DNA from: JAYWIG01 sp043789035
GTDB lineage: Bacteria; Pseudomonadota; Gammaproteobacteria; Burkholderiales; Burkholderiaceae_E
NCBI GenBank assembly: GCA_043789035.1
Contig: JAYWIG010000358.1
Location: 1 to 23,381, forward strand
Direction of reading: 5' to 3'
DNA length: 23,381 bases
This document shows, one piece after another, positions 1 through 7,462 of this stretch. The notes under the pieces are model-generated. The model was not told the origin of the DNA. It did no database searches and worked only from the letters and a program-made list of their open reading frames with translations. Each line of letters starts with the position of its first letter. The stretch's first letter is position 1. The position numbers and the translations under genes are program-made.

Positions 1-542
1 AGAAGGACGTTACCGTTGTTGGCATGTCGCCCGCTGAAATTGCAGCCGCATGGAGCCAGAACGCTATCGATGCTGCATTTGTTTGGTATCCCGTACAAGC
101 CAAGTTGCGTGAGAATGGCAAAATTATGACGACCGCAGGACTAGTCGCCAAAACTGGGTTTCCTACCTTCAATGGCTGGGTTGCCACGAACAAGTTCGCA
201 GCTGCCAATCGTGCCGGTTTAATTAGCTTTCTGAAAGCCATGAACGAAATCAATGGCGATTATTCTAAAAACAAAGCGGCATGGAATGCAGATTCGCCAA
301 AAGTCAAAGCAGTCGCAGCCAATGTCGGCATCACGCCAGCGGCAGTAGTGTCCGCTTTGGAAGATGCAACTTACCCAGATGGTGACGTCAACATGTCAGC
401 AGCCTGGATGGGTGGGGGTGCAGCCACAACGATGAAGTCGACAGCAGACTTTCTGAAGAGTGTTGGCCGGATCAGCGCCGCTGCAGATAGCTATACAAAA
501 TTTGTAAACCCTGAATTTGCCAAGGCAGCTTGGGGCAAATAA
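1..542 (+). CDS. TauA-like sulfonate/taurine ABC transporter substrate-binding protein (3' part)
   Basis: This is the C-terminal part, about 180 residues, of a periplasmic binding protein; the reading frame is open at base 3 and the start lies outside the window. The visible part carries GMSPAEIAAAW followed by DAAFVWYP and KLRENGK, which correspond closely to the second-lobe region of TauA (AAYVWDP, KLKENGK). It ends with the AAFLK/ADFLKSVG-like helix that closes this fold. Such proteins capture taurine, alkanesulfonates or related compounds and deliver them to the ATPase and permease encoded just downstream (616 and 1403). The downstream HpsN-like and CuyA-like genes make a C3 sulfonate the likeliest ligand; that is inference, since the ligand-binding residues of the N-lobe are not visible. 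A strong stem-loop follows the stop codon. NMT1/SsuA-like proteins binding nitrate or pyrimidine precursors are the alternative. Confidence 0.85.
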   Translation, partial: KDVTVVGMSPAEIAAAWSQNAIDAAFVWYPVQAKLRENGKIMTTAGLVAKTGFPTFNGWVATNKFAAANRAGLISFLKAMNEINGDYSKNKAAWNADSPKVKAVAANVGITPAAVVSALEDATYPDGDVNMSAAWMGGGAATTMKSTADFLKSVGRISAAADSYTKFVNPEFAKAAWGK

Positions 543-562
543 GTCCGCGTTATTTCGATCGT

Positions 563-587
563 GCTGACCGGCTCGGGCCAGGTCAGC
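563..587 (+). terminator. Stem-loop between binding-protein and ATPase genes
   Basis: The arms GCTGACCGGC (563-572) and GCC-A-GGTCAGC (577-587) pair over 10 bp, with one bulged A and a TCGG loop. The structure is GC-rich, starts 20 bases after the stop codon at 542 and is followed by a short T run (595-598). The gap to the next gene holds nothing else except its ribosome-binding site TAAGGT (605-610). Such hairpins commonly lower read-through or protect the upstream mRNA so that the binding protein is made in excess over the membrane parts. The pairing is seen directly; its function is inferred. Confidence 0.55.
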
Positions 588-615
588 AACTAGCCTTTTC
601 ATCTTAAGGTTTCCA

Positions 616-1410
616 ATGTCTGTACTTGCCATCCGCAATGCGTCGGTGTTTTATCCCGTTCGCGGTAAACCTCCAGTACATGCGCTACAAAATATCAACC
701 TTGAGATTCACGAAAAAGACTTTGTAGTGGCTCTGGGTGCGTCAGGATGCGGCAAGTCAACCTTGCTCAACCTGATTGCTGGATTCATGGCTCCGAGTGA
801 AGGAGAGATTTCCCTTAACAATAAATTAGTGACTGGGCCCGGCGCAGATCGCTCGGTAGTTTTTCAAAAACACGCACTGCTGCCGTGGCTAAATGTGCTC
901 GACAACGTAGCATTTGGTTTAAAAATTCAGGGGCACGACAAAGCAAAACGCGAAAAAATTGCCAGAGACTTCATCAAGTTACTTGGGCTTGAGCAGTTTG
1001 AACAATCTGCTACCTATGAGTTATCAGGGGGCATGCAACAACGCGTAGGTATTGCCCGAGCTCTCACCAGTGACCCAGACATTTTGTTGATGGATGAGCC
1101 TCTTGGCGCTCTCGACGCGTTGACGCGAGAGCGGGCGCAAGAGTTGATTTTGAAAGTGTGGCGAGACACAGGAAAGATGGTATTTTTTATTACCCACAGC
1201 GTTGAAGAGGCGCTTTTTATGGGTACTAAGCTAATCGTTATGTCGCCTCGCCCTGATCGCATTTCACATATATTCGACCTGCCATTTAGTCAGCGCTATT
1301 TTGAAACGGGCAACGCCCGCGAAATTAAAGCATCTACTGAATTTATTGCCCTCAGAGAAAAGATCTTACAAATCATCTTTACGGATGAAGAAGGAAGCAA
1401 TCATGAGTGA
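616..1410 (+). CDS. TauB/SsuB-like ABC transporter ATP-binding protein
   Basis: This is the 264-residue cytoplasmic ATPase of the sulfonate-type importer; it powers uptake together with the permease at 1403. It contains Walker A GASGCGKST (residues 41-49), the Q-loop glutamine in VVFQKHALLPW (about 84), the signature LSGGMQQR (136-143), Walker B ILLMDEP with the catalytic Glu at 161, the D-loop GALD and the switch histidine in ITHSVEEA (about 194). ALLPWLNVLDNV after the Q-loop is typical of the nitrate/sulfonate/taurine ATPase group. The start is supported by TAAGGT five bases upstream. The 3' end overlaps the permease start (ATG at 1403, stop at 1408-1410), so the two are translationally coupled. 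Its substrate cannot be read from the sequence. Confidence 0.92.
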   Translation: MSVLAIRNASVFYPVRGKPPVHALQNINLEIHEKDFVVALGASGCGKSTLLNLIAGFMAPSEGEISLNNKLVTGPGADRSVVFQKHALLPWLNVLDNVAFGLKIQGHDKAKREKIARDFIKLLGLEQFEQSATYELSGGMQQRVGIARALTSDPDILLMDEPLGALDALTRERAQELILKVWRDTGKMVFFITHSVEEALFMGTKLIVMSPRPDRISHIFDLPFSQRYFETGNAREIKASTEFIALREKILQIIFTDEEGSNHE

Positions 1411-2263
1411 CACCGATTCAAAATCCAGCAATGGCATCTGGGCAAGCCTGACCAAGGCAAAACCTGCTAAGCCAGGTGAGATTTACGGCGTGCCGGGTCA
1501 AGGCGAAAGCCTAAAAATCAGCGCGGTGGTTATTGTCGGTTTGATATTCATTTGGTGGTTCGTCACTTATGCTGGCTACATCAAGCCGCTATTCTTGCCA
1601 TCTCCGATGGGAGTAGTTGACGCTTTCCTAGTCATGTTGAAAGACGGTTTTACCGGAGCTAGTTTTTGGGAACATACAGGGGTCAGCACGCTGCGGGTGT
1701 TTGGCGCTTTTGTGCTTGCCTGTCTCATCGGAATTCCGTTGGGTATTGCGATGGGTATGAGCCCGGTCGCACGTGGCATTTTTGACCCACCTATTGAGTT
1801 TTACCGCCCGATCCCTCCTCTGGCTTATCTGCCGCTGATGATCATTTGGTTTGGTATTGATGAGTTGTCCAAGGTTCTGTTAATTTTTCTATCCGTTTTG
1901 GCACCAATGGCGTTGGGAGCAAGAGCGGGTGTCAAGTCTGCCGCTATTGAACAGATTCATGCAGCTTACTCATTTGGCGCAACCCGCTGGCAAGTTATTC
2001 GTCTAGTCGTTTTGCCATCCGCAATGCCAGAAATATTTACGGCAATGCGCGTTGGAATTGGTTTTGGTTGGACAACACTCGTGGCCGCCGAAATGGTTGC
2101 CGCGACCTCTGGCCTCGGCTACACGGTGTTATCAGCGTCTAGATTTTTGCAGACCCCGATTGTCATCATGGGCATCGTGGTGATTGCTGCGATTGCCTAC
2201 GCATTTGACCACTTGGTGCGCTTTGTAGAACGCCGCGTGGTGCCATGGAAGGGCCGGGCGTGA
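1403..2263 (+). CDS. TauC/SsuC-like ABC transporter permease
   Basis: This is a 286-residue inner-membrane permease of the BPD_transp_1 family. After a hydrophilic N-terminus come about six hydrophobic segments. The EAA loop that docks to the ATPase is in the stretch starting AAYSFGATRWQV and ending LPSAMPEIFTAMR. LPSPMGVVDAF near the N-terminus and the PPLAYLPLMIIWFGID segment are characteristic of the SsuC/TauC group. I chose the ATG at 1403 over in-frame codons further upstream because it follows a GAAGGAAGC ribosome-binding site and makes the usual short overlap with the ATPase stop. A longer start at 1301 would add 34 residues lying wholly inside the ATPase gene. A gap of 35 bases separates it from the dehydrogenase gene, which probably belongs to the same transcript. 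Confidence 0.9.
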   Translation: MSDTDSKSSNGIWASLTKAKPAKPGEIYGVPGQGESLKISAVVIVGLIFIWWFVTYAGYIKPLFLPSPMGVVDAFLVMLKDGFTGASFWEHTGVSTLRVFGAFVLACLIGIPLGIAMGMSPVARGIFDPPIEFYRPIPPLAYLPLMIIWFGIDELSKVLLIFLSVLAPMALGARAGVKSAAIEQIHAAYSFGATRWQVIRLVVLPSAMPEIFTAMRVGIGFGWTTLVAAEMVAATSGLGYTVLSASRFLQTPIVIMGIVVIAAIAYAFDHLVRFVERRVVPWKGRA

Positions 2264-2298
2264 AGCCAGAGACCTATTATATTTATTGAAAGCATTTC

Positions 2299-3618
2299 AT
2301 GACGATTGAGTATTTGAAGAAAGCCACCCCACCGCAAGAGGCGATAGATAACGCGACTGCGGAGACGGTTCAACGCCTCCTGACCGATATCCAAAAAAAT
2401 GGTCGAGATGCAATCGAAAAATATGCGCGCGACTTTGATGGTTGGCACGGCCCAATTGTAGTCACCGAAGACGACTTCTCCGCCGCAAGTAGAAGCTTGT
2501 CTCAAGGCGTGAAGGATGATATTTCCTTCGCGCATTCAAGGGTCAAAGATTTCGCAAAGCGCCAACGCGAATCACTGCACGAATTTGAAGTCGAGCTGAT
2601 TAACGGCTTGATCGCTGGGCAAAAATTGATTCCGGTAAACACTGCTGGTTGCTACATACCTGGCGGCCGTTATGCACATGCGGCGTCGGCCATCATGAGC
2701 GTTTGCACAGCGAAGGTAGCAGGTGTACCCAACATTGTCGCTACTTCGCCGGCCCACAAAGAAGTCGGTGTAAACCCGGCGATTCTGCACACTATGAAAC
2801 TTTGCGGTGCCGATACTGTTTTAACACTGGGTGGAGTGCAAGGTATTGCCGCGCTGGCATACGGTTTGTACTCACCTAAACCAGCAGACGTAATCGTCGG
2901 CCCCGGCAATCGTTTTGTCGCTGAGGCCAAACGCATGCTATTTGGGCGCATTGGCATCGATGTAGTCGCAGGGCCTACCGAGTCCGCCATCATCGCCGAC
3001 GATACTGCCGACTTTACTATCGTGGCGGCTGATCTTGCAGGCCAAGCGGAACACGGCCCGGACTCGCCTGTCTGGCTATTCACCTCGTCGCGTGATCTAG
3101 GCATGAAAGTGATTGAAGTTATGCCCTCTGTTATCGCTGCACTGCCTGAGCTGGCACGCAATGCGGCAACTGCGGCTTGGCGCGATTATGGTGAGGTGAT
3201 CTTAGTCGACAGCCCAGAAGAAATGGTGGAGATTAGCGATCAATATGCACCTGAACATTTGCAAGTGTTTGCCAGAGACTTAGATTGGTGGCTCAAAAAT
3301 CTCACTAACTATGGCTCATTGTTTTTAGGTGAAGAAACTACGGTTGCCTATGGCGATAAATGCGCTGGCCCAAATCACATATTGCCCACTCGAGGGGCCG
3401 CACGTTACTCTGGTGGCCTAAGCGTTGGTAAGTTCATCAAAACCGTAACCTATCAGCGCCTAACACGCGGTGCTAGCCGCGAAGTTGGCCAGGTTGCCGC
3501 GAGAATTTCTCGCCTAGAAGGTATGGAAGGCCATGCCCGGACGGGAGATATTCGATTGAAAAAATACTATCCTCAAGAAACGTTCGAGCTCGGCACCTTA
3601 GCTGGCAATCAACATTAA
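2299..3618 (+). CDS. hpsN: HpsN-like sulfopropanediol 3-dehydrogenase (histidinol dehydrogenase family)
   Basis: This is a 439-residue member of the histidinol-dehydrogenase family. HpsN oxidises (R)-2,3-dihydroxypropane-1-sulfonate to (R)-sulfolactate with NAD+ in two hydride-transfer steps. The whole chain resembles what I recall of marine HpsN proteins, including the N-terminus MTIEYLKKA, AGCYIPGGRY, GPGNRFVAEAKRMLFGR and YGSLFLGEE. The family's metal ligands appear as Gln249 and His252 (GQAEHG), Asp353 (YGDK) and His412 (LEGMEGH). The catalytic Glu-His pair is at 319-320 (APEHL). A biosynthetic HisD is less likely: no his genes are nearby, and the flanking genes are a sulfonate-type importer and a CuyA-like lyase. 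The ribosome-binding site GAAAG (2288-2292) is weak. An amino-alcohol sulfonate such as cysteinolate is a possible alternative substrate because the parent family acts on an amino alcohol. Confidence 0.82.
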   Translation: MTIEYLKKATPPQEAIDNATAETVQRLLTDIQKNGRDAIEKYARDFDGWHGPIVVTEDDFSAASRSLSQGVKDDISFAHSRVKDFAKRQRESLHEFEVELINGLIAGQKLIPVNTAGCYIPGGRYAHAASAIMSVCTAKVAGVPNIVATSPAHKEVGVNPAILHTMKLCGADTVLTLGGVQGIAALAYGLYSPKPADVIVGPGNRFVAEAKRMLFGRIGIDVVAGPTESAIIADDTADFTIVAADLAGQAEHGPDSPVWLFTSSRDLGMKVIEVMPSVIAALPELARNAATAAWRDYGEVILVDSPEEMVEISDQYAPEHLQVFARDLDWWLKNLTNYGSLFLGEETTVAYGDKCAGPNHILPTRGAARYSGGLSVGKFIKTVTYQRLTRGASREVGQVAARISRLEGMEGHARTGDIRLKKYYPQETFELGTLAGNQH

Positions 3619-3625
3619 ACCTGAA

Positions 3626-4876
3626 ATGCATACAATTTCAATTGACCCGATTGTTAGGCAAGCGCCTGCAACAACCGATGATCTTTGGTTTGGTAAAGAT
3701 CTAAGTACGCCTGAGCCGATTCCCGAAGACGCAATTGAGCACGCAATAGCGCTGATGCGTTCTGGTCGCTTACACCGATATGGCGAACAAGGCTCCGGGT
3801 TCCCCGAACCTTCGCTACTAGAGCAAGAATATGCTGCTTACGTAGGTAGTAAATACTGCATAGCAGTTAGCTCATGCGGTGCCGCCATGTTTATTGCCCT
3901 CAAGGCGGTTGGCGTGAAGCCAGGTGATAAGGTTTTGACCAGCACCTTTACGCTGGCCCCCGTACCTGGCGCCATTGCACATGCGGCAGCAGAGGCAGTT
4001 TTGGTTGAAACCAATGCTGATTACATGACAGATTTGAAAGACCTAGAACTCAAGGCAGCCGCCAGTGGCGCCAAGGTGTTTTTACTCTCTCATATGCGTG
4101 GCCACATCACCGACCTATCGGCGGTACGTTCGATTTGCGATAAGCATGGTGTTGTCATCATCGAAGACTGTGCTCACACGATGGGCGCAAAATGGGACGG
4201 CAAACATACCGGCACTTGGGGTAAAGTAGGTTGCTATAGCGCGCAAACTTACAAGCACATCAACTCAGGTGAGGGTGGCTTAATCGTAACCGATGATGAT
4301 GATGTAGCTGCACAAACGATATTAATGTCGGGGTGCTACATGATGTATGACCAGCATCTGTTGAAGCCCAGCGCAGAGTTCTTCGAGCGCTGGAAGTATG
4401 TGACGCCAAACTTTAGTATGCGCATGTCTAATTTATCTGCTGCGTTGCTACGTCCGCAGATTGGGCAGTTAGCAGAACGTGGCAGACGTTGGAACCATAT
4501 CTACGCGACGCTTGAACGAGAACTGACAAAATCTCATGCCTTGTCCATACCAGCACGCGATTCAAAAGAAGAGTTCATCGCAAGCTCGATTCAGTTCAGT
4601 CTTCATTTAAAGCCGCATCAGATCGAACATTTTCTAAAAGAATGCACTTTGCGCGGGCTTTATATTAAGTGGTTTGGCACGCCAGCACCCATCGCGTTCA
4701 CCAGTAATTATGAGCATTGGCATTACCTTTCAAGCAAACCAGATATTCCTCACTCCAAAGCTGTTTTGGATCAATTGTTAGACCTGCGCACACCATTGTC
4801 ATTGACAGACGACGACTGCATTTTGATCGGAAAAATCGTCTCAACGGCGAGCTTACTCGCGGCTGCAGTGAATTAA
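3626..4876 (+). CDS. DegT/DnrJ/EryC1-type PLP aminotransferase, possible sulfonate-pathway transaminase
   Basis: This is a 416-residue fold-type I PLP enzyme of the DegT/DnrJ/EryC1/StrS family. Visible family marks are the cofactor-binding SSCGAAMFIAL (82-92), GDKVLTSTFT, the acidic IIEDCAH with Asp181 facing the pyridine nitrogen, and the Schiff-base lysine Lys210 in YKHINSGEGG. Relatives usually transaminate keto-sugars in surface-polysaccharide synthesis, but no sugar-nucleotide genes are present here. It starts seven bases after the HpsN-like gene and precedes the cysteate lyase gene, so a role on a C3 sulfonate is likely: making cysteate from sulfopyruvate, or deaminating an amino-sulfonate. 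That is inference from position. The tyrosine before the lysine (YKH) and the many aromatic residues near 345-368 differ from common sugar aminotransferases as I remember them. Confidence 0.8.
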   Translation: MHTISIDPIVRQAPATTDDLWFGKDLSTPEPIPEDAIEHAIALMRSGRLHRYGEQGSGFPEPSLLEQEYAAYVGSKYCIAVSSCGAAMFIALKAVGVKPGDKVLTSTFTLAPVPGAIAHAAAEAVLVETNADYMTDLKDLELKAAASGAKVFLLSHMRGHITDLSAVRSICDKHGVVIIEDCAHTMGAKWDGKHTGTWGKVGCYSAQTYKHINSGEGGLIVTDDDDVAAQTILMSGCYMMYDQHLLKPSAEFFERWKYVTPNFSMRMSNLSAALLRPQIGQLAERGRRWNHIYATLERELTKSHALSIPARDSKEEFIASSIQFSLHLKPHQIEHFLKECTLRGLYIKWFGTPAPIAFTSNYEHWHYLSSKPDIPHSKAVLDQLLDLRTPLSLTDDDCILIGKIVSTASLLAAAVN

Positions 4877-4916
4877 AGAAACCAGTATCCATTTCAAACT
4901 ATCAAAGAAAGCCACT

Positions 4917-5927
4917 ATGAAAATTACCAATTTCCCTCGAGTGCAAATTACGCACGGCCCGACACCGCTCGAATTCATGCCCCGCATGACCGAGGCACTA
5001 GGTGGCCCGAACTTGTACATCAAGCGTGATGACTGTACCGGACTAGGGTCTGGTGGAAACAAAACCCGCAAGCTTGAATTTCTAATGGCTGACGCGGTAA
5101 AACATGGTGCTGACACCATCATCACGCAGGGTGCCACCCAGTCTAATCATGCGCGCCAAACCGTGGCAATCGCCGCCAAAATGGGGATGAAGTGCGAGAT
5201 TTTGCTGGAAGACAGGACCGGATCCAAAGTTGAAAACTACAAACAGTCTGGCAATGTATTTTTAGATCATCTGTATGGCGCAAGTGTGCAAGAAGTAGCA
5301 GGCGGCACAGACATGAACGCTGCAATGGCGAAGCTGGCCGATGAGTTACGTGCCAAGGGTCAAAAACCCTACGTCATTCCTGGCGGTGGCTCCAACCCAA
5401 TTGGTGCACTAGGTTACGTCGTTTGCGCACTTGAGTTAGTCGATCAGTTCAATAACCTAGGGCTGAATGTTAGCTGCCTTGTTCACGCCACAGGAAGTGC
5501 CGGCACGCAAGCTGGATTAGTAGCAGGGTTCGAAGGTACTCGCAGCCAAATCCCGGTGCTTGGCATCGGCGTACGAGCACCTAAGGAAGCCCAAGAGACA
5601 AACGTTTACAACCTTGCCGTGAAGACTGCAGACTTATTAGGAGTGCCAGGTAGCGTAAGCCGCGAAAGTGTCAAAGCCAACTGCGACTATGTTGGTGGCG
5701 GCTACGGCATTCCCACTCCCGGCATGGTCGAGGCGGTGACGATGGTGGCGCGCTTAGAAGGAATCTTGCTTGACCCGGTTTATTCAGGCAAAGGTATGGC
5801 TGGGCTGATTGACCTGTGCCGTAAAGGGCATTTTAAGAAAGGCGAAAATGTGGTCTTCTTACACACCGGCGGCTCAGTCGCGCTATACGGGTACATGGAT
5901 GCCTTCAACGGCTTAAAGCCGCTTTAA
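4917..5927 (+). CDS. cuyA: CuyA-like L-cysteate sulfo-lyase (ACC deaminase / D-cysteine desulfhydrase family)
   Basis: This is a 336-residue fold-type II PLP enzyme. CuyA cleaves L-cysteate to pyruvate, ammonia and sulfite. The protein carries KRDDCTGLGSGGNKTRKLEF, in which Lys49 is the PLP lysine, then TQGATQSNHARQ with the catalytic-region Ser76. Further on are PGGGSNPIGALGYV, HATGSAGTQAGL, GIGVRAPK, and LLDPVYSGKGMAGLIDL near the C-terminus. These segments follow CuyA of Ruegeria more closely than ACC deaminase, which has SIGGIQSNQTR and a different C-terminal half, or the enterobacterial D-cysteine desulfhydrase. The usual automatic label would be D-cysteine desulfhydrase; the sulfonate importer and HpsN-like gene upstream support the cysteate assignment. 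AAAGAAAG precedes the ATG. The racemase gene follows after 11 bases. I see no sulfite exporter in the window. Confidence 0.85.
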   Translation: MKITNFPRVQITHGPTPLEFMPRMTEALGGPNLYIKRDDCTGLGSGGNKTRKLEFLMADAVKHGADTIITQGATQSNHARQTVAIAAKMGMKCEILLEDRTGSKVENYKQSGNVFLDHLYGASVQEVAGGTDMNAAMAKLADELRAKGQKPYVIPGGGSNPIGALGYVVCALELVDQFNNLGLNVSCLVHATGSAGTQAGLVAGFEGTRSQIPVLGIGVRAPKEAQETNVYNLAVKTADLLGVPGSVSRESVKANCDYVGGGYGIPTPGMVEAVTMVARLEGILLDPVYSGKGMAGLIDLCRKGHFKKGENVVFLHTGGSVALYGYMDAFNGLKPL

Positions 5928-5938
5928 GGAGCATGCAC

Positions 5939-6634
5939 ATGATCGGTGTATTAGGCGGCATGGGCCCTTTGGCAACTGTTGATTTTTTCAACAAGGTTGT
6001 TTCTGAAACGCCGGCCAAAGGCGATGCCGATCATGTGCCTTTACTGATTCAATCAGACCCGCGTATTGCTCCCCGGCCAGCAGCCATTCTTAGCAATGGC
6101 CCCTCTCCCCTGCCCGATTTGCTGGCTGGACGTGATCGACTGATACGCGCAGGAGCTACTGCCTTAGCGATGCCTTGTAACACGGCCCACTTTTGGTACG
6201 CCGACCTGCTTAAAGGGTGCACCGTTCCCTTTTTAAGCATTGTTGATGCGAGTGTGAATGAGGTATCACTGCTAGCTAAAGCTGGCTCCTCCATTGGCAT
6301 CATCGCTACTGGGGCAACCCTTGCTGCCAAGATTTTTGATGAGGCACTGATTCGCTCGGGCTATACGGTCGTGTTGCCACAAGAGACTATGATGAACTCT
6401 CTAGTTTTACCTGGGATAGATTGCGTTAAGGCCGGCGATACACGGAACGGTGGCCTGCTCATTGAGCAAGCCGTCCAGGCATTGTTAGACCAAGGCGCAA
6501 AGGCAGTGATTTTGGCTTGTACAGAAACACCTTTGGCGCTTGACTCCATAGATTCACCATTGCGTATTCATTGTGTCGACAGTACAGCGGCGCTAGCCAG
6601 AAGCTGCGTGAATTGGTGGCAGACCAAACAATGA
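5939..6634 (+). CDS. Aspartate/glutamate racemase family protein, candidate cysteate racemase
   Basis: This is a 231-residue cofactor-independent racemase-family protein. It has the N-terminal IGVLGGMGPLAT phosphate-binding-like turn and two catalytic cysteines in MPCNTAH (Cys80) and LACTETPL (Cys194), numbered from the ATG at 5939. Both are present, so two-base racemisation of an amino acid is chemically possible. I prefer the ATG at 5939 to the one at 5933 because the ribosome-binding site AAGGA (5926-5930) then sits at the normal distance of eight bases instead of two. The gene lies directly between the cysteate lyase and hydrolase genes and overlaps the hydrolase start by four bases (ATGA). 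Interconversion of D- and L-cysteate, or of an aspartate-like sulfonate analogue, is inferred from this position. Ordinary aspartate racemase is the alternative. Confidence 0.82.
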   Translation: MIGVLGGMGPLATVDFFNKVVSETPAKGDADHVPLLIQSDPRIAPRPAAILSNGPSPLPDLLAGRDRLIRAGATALAMPCNTAHFWYADLLKGCTVPFLSIVDASVNEVSLLAKAGSSIGIIATGATLAAKIFDEALIRSGYTVVLPQETMMNSLVLPGIDCVKAGDTRNGGLLIEQAVQALLDQGAKAVILACTETPLALDSIDSPLRIHCVDSTAALARSCVNWWQTKQ

Positions 6635-7425
6635 TGAATCCATCGCAACTCTTACCGTATCAGAGAAATGGTAAAGGTAGCACCTTGGTGCTAGTGCACG
6701 GCTATTTGGGGGGTTCGAATCAGTGGCAAGCGCAGCTGCCTATGCTCAGTAAACGCTTTGACGTGGTAACGCTTGATCTCGCAGGATATGGCCTCGCTAA
6801 TCACCTCGTGGCCCCTACCAATTTGACAGACCATGCTCTGAATGTATTGGCCACGCTCGATCACATAGGAATAGAACACTTTCACTTGTTGGGCCATTCA
6901 ATGGGTGGGATGGTGGTTCAAGAAATTACTAGGCTGGCACCTCATCGCGTCGACAAACTAGTACTGTACGCAACCGGCCCACTAGGATGCATACCAGGCC
7001 GTTTTGAAACTATGGAGCGTTCACGCGAGCGCTTGCGAGAGGATGGTTTGCAGCGTACAGCGCGGCGAATTTGCGCTACCTGGTTGCTCGATTATGAAGC
7101 GTCACCAGCATTCGAAGCACTTGCTGCCGTAGCGACGCTGGCCACCGAACAGGCTGCAAGCGCTGGGCTAAGCGCAATGGAATCTTGGGACGGGCGAGAG
7201 CATCTATCGCGAATTGAGCAAACCACATTGGTCATTTGGGGGGAACGTGACCGCACCTATGGCTGGTCTCAAATTGAAATGCTGTGGCGAAATATTCCTG
7301 GCGCTTCGCTGGCCGTGTTGCCTTCGTGTGCCCATGCTTTACATTTAGAGCGCGGTTCGCTGTTTTGCACCCTTCTTATCGAGTTCCTTGAAAAGGTCGA
7401 AAGCAAAATAGATCCAAAAGGGTAA
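6631..7425 (+). CDS. Alpha/beta hydrolase of unknown substrate in the sulfonate operon
   Basis: This is a 264-residue alpha/beta-hydrolase-fold protein without a signal peptide, so it is cytoplasmic. The oxyanion motif HGYLGG (23-28), the nucleophile elbow GHSMGG with Ser90, the acid Asp207 in WGERDRTYGW and His235 in CAHALHLE form a complete catalytic triad. The start ATG at 6631 overlaps the racemase stop (ATGATG), which points to coupled translation; upstream in-frame codons at 6571 would lie deep inside the racemase gene. Family members hydrolyse esters, amides, thioesters or C-C bonds, and the sequence does not tell which. In this operon it may release the sulfonate from an ester or amide conjugate, but this is speculation. 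A 37-base gap separates it from the regulator gene. Confidence 0.82.
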   Translation: MMNPSQLLPYQRNGKGSTLVLVHGYLGGSNQWQAQLPMLSKRFDVVTLDLAGYGLANHLVAPTNLTDHALNVLATLDHIGIEHFHLLGHSMGGMVVQEITRLAPHRVDKLVLYATGPLGCIPGRFETMERSRERLREDGLQRTARRICATWLLDYEASPAFEALAAVATLATEQAASAGLSAMESWDGREHLSRIEQTTLVIWGERDRTYGWSQIEMLWRNIPGASLAVLPSCAHALHLERGSLFCTLLIEFLEKVESKIDPKG

Positions 7426-7432
7426 CTGTTTA

Positions 7433-7457
7433 GTGCCAGAATAATTAAAAACGGCAC
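7433..7457. repeat. Short inverted repeat upstream of the MocR-type regulator gene
   Basis: GTGCC (7433-7437) and GGCAC (7453-7457) are inverted around an AT-rich 15-base centre just before the regulator start. The five-base arms could occur by chance. It could be a weak hairpin or part of an autoregulatory operator; MocR proteins often use direct repeats, which I do not see here. Confidence 0.25.
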
Positions 7458-7462
7458 AAACT

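Noticed and set aside
1301..1402. Longer N-terminus for the TauC-like permease
   Set aside because: It lies inside the ATPase gene in another frame; the ATG at 1403 has a good ribosome-binding site and the usual overlap.
2670..3161. 163-codon open frame on the minus strand
   Set aside because: It is antisense to the conserved core of the HpsN-like gene and resembles no protein; it is a shadow frame.
2299..3618. Biosynthetic histidinol dehydrogenase (hisD)
   Set aside because: Family motifs fit, but the N-terminus and full-length pattern match HpsN, no histidine genes are near, and a sulfonate importer and CuyA-like gene flank it.
4917..5927. D-cysteine desulfhydrase or ACC deaminase
   Set aside because: These are sister enzymes and the default label, but the segments around TQGATQSNHARQ, HATGSAGTQAGL and the C-terminus agree better with L-cysteate sulfo-lyase, as does the context.
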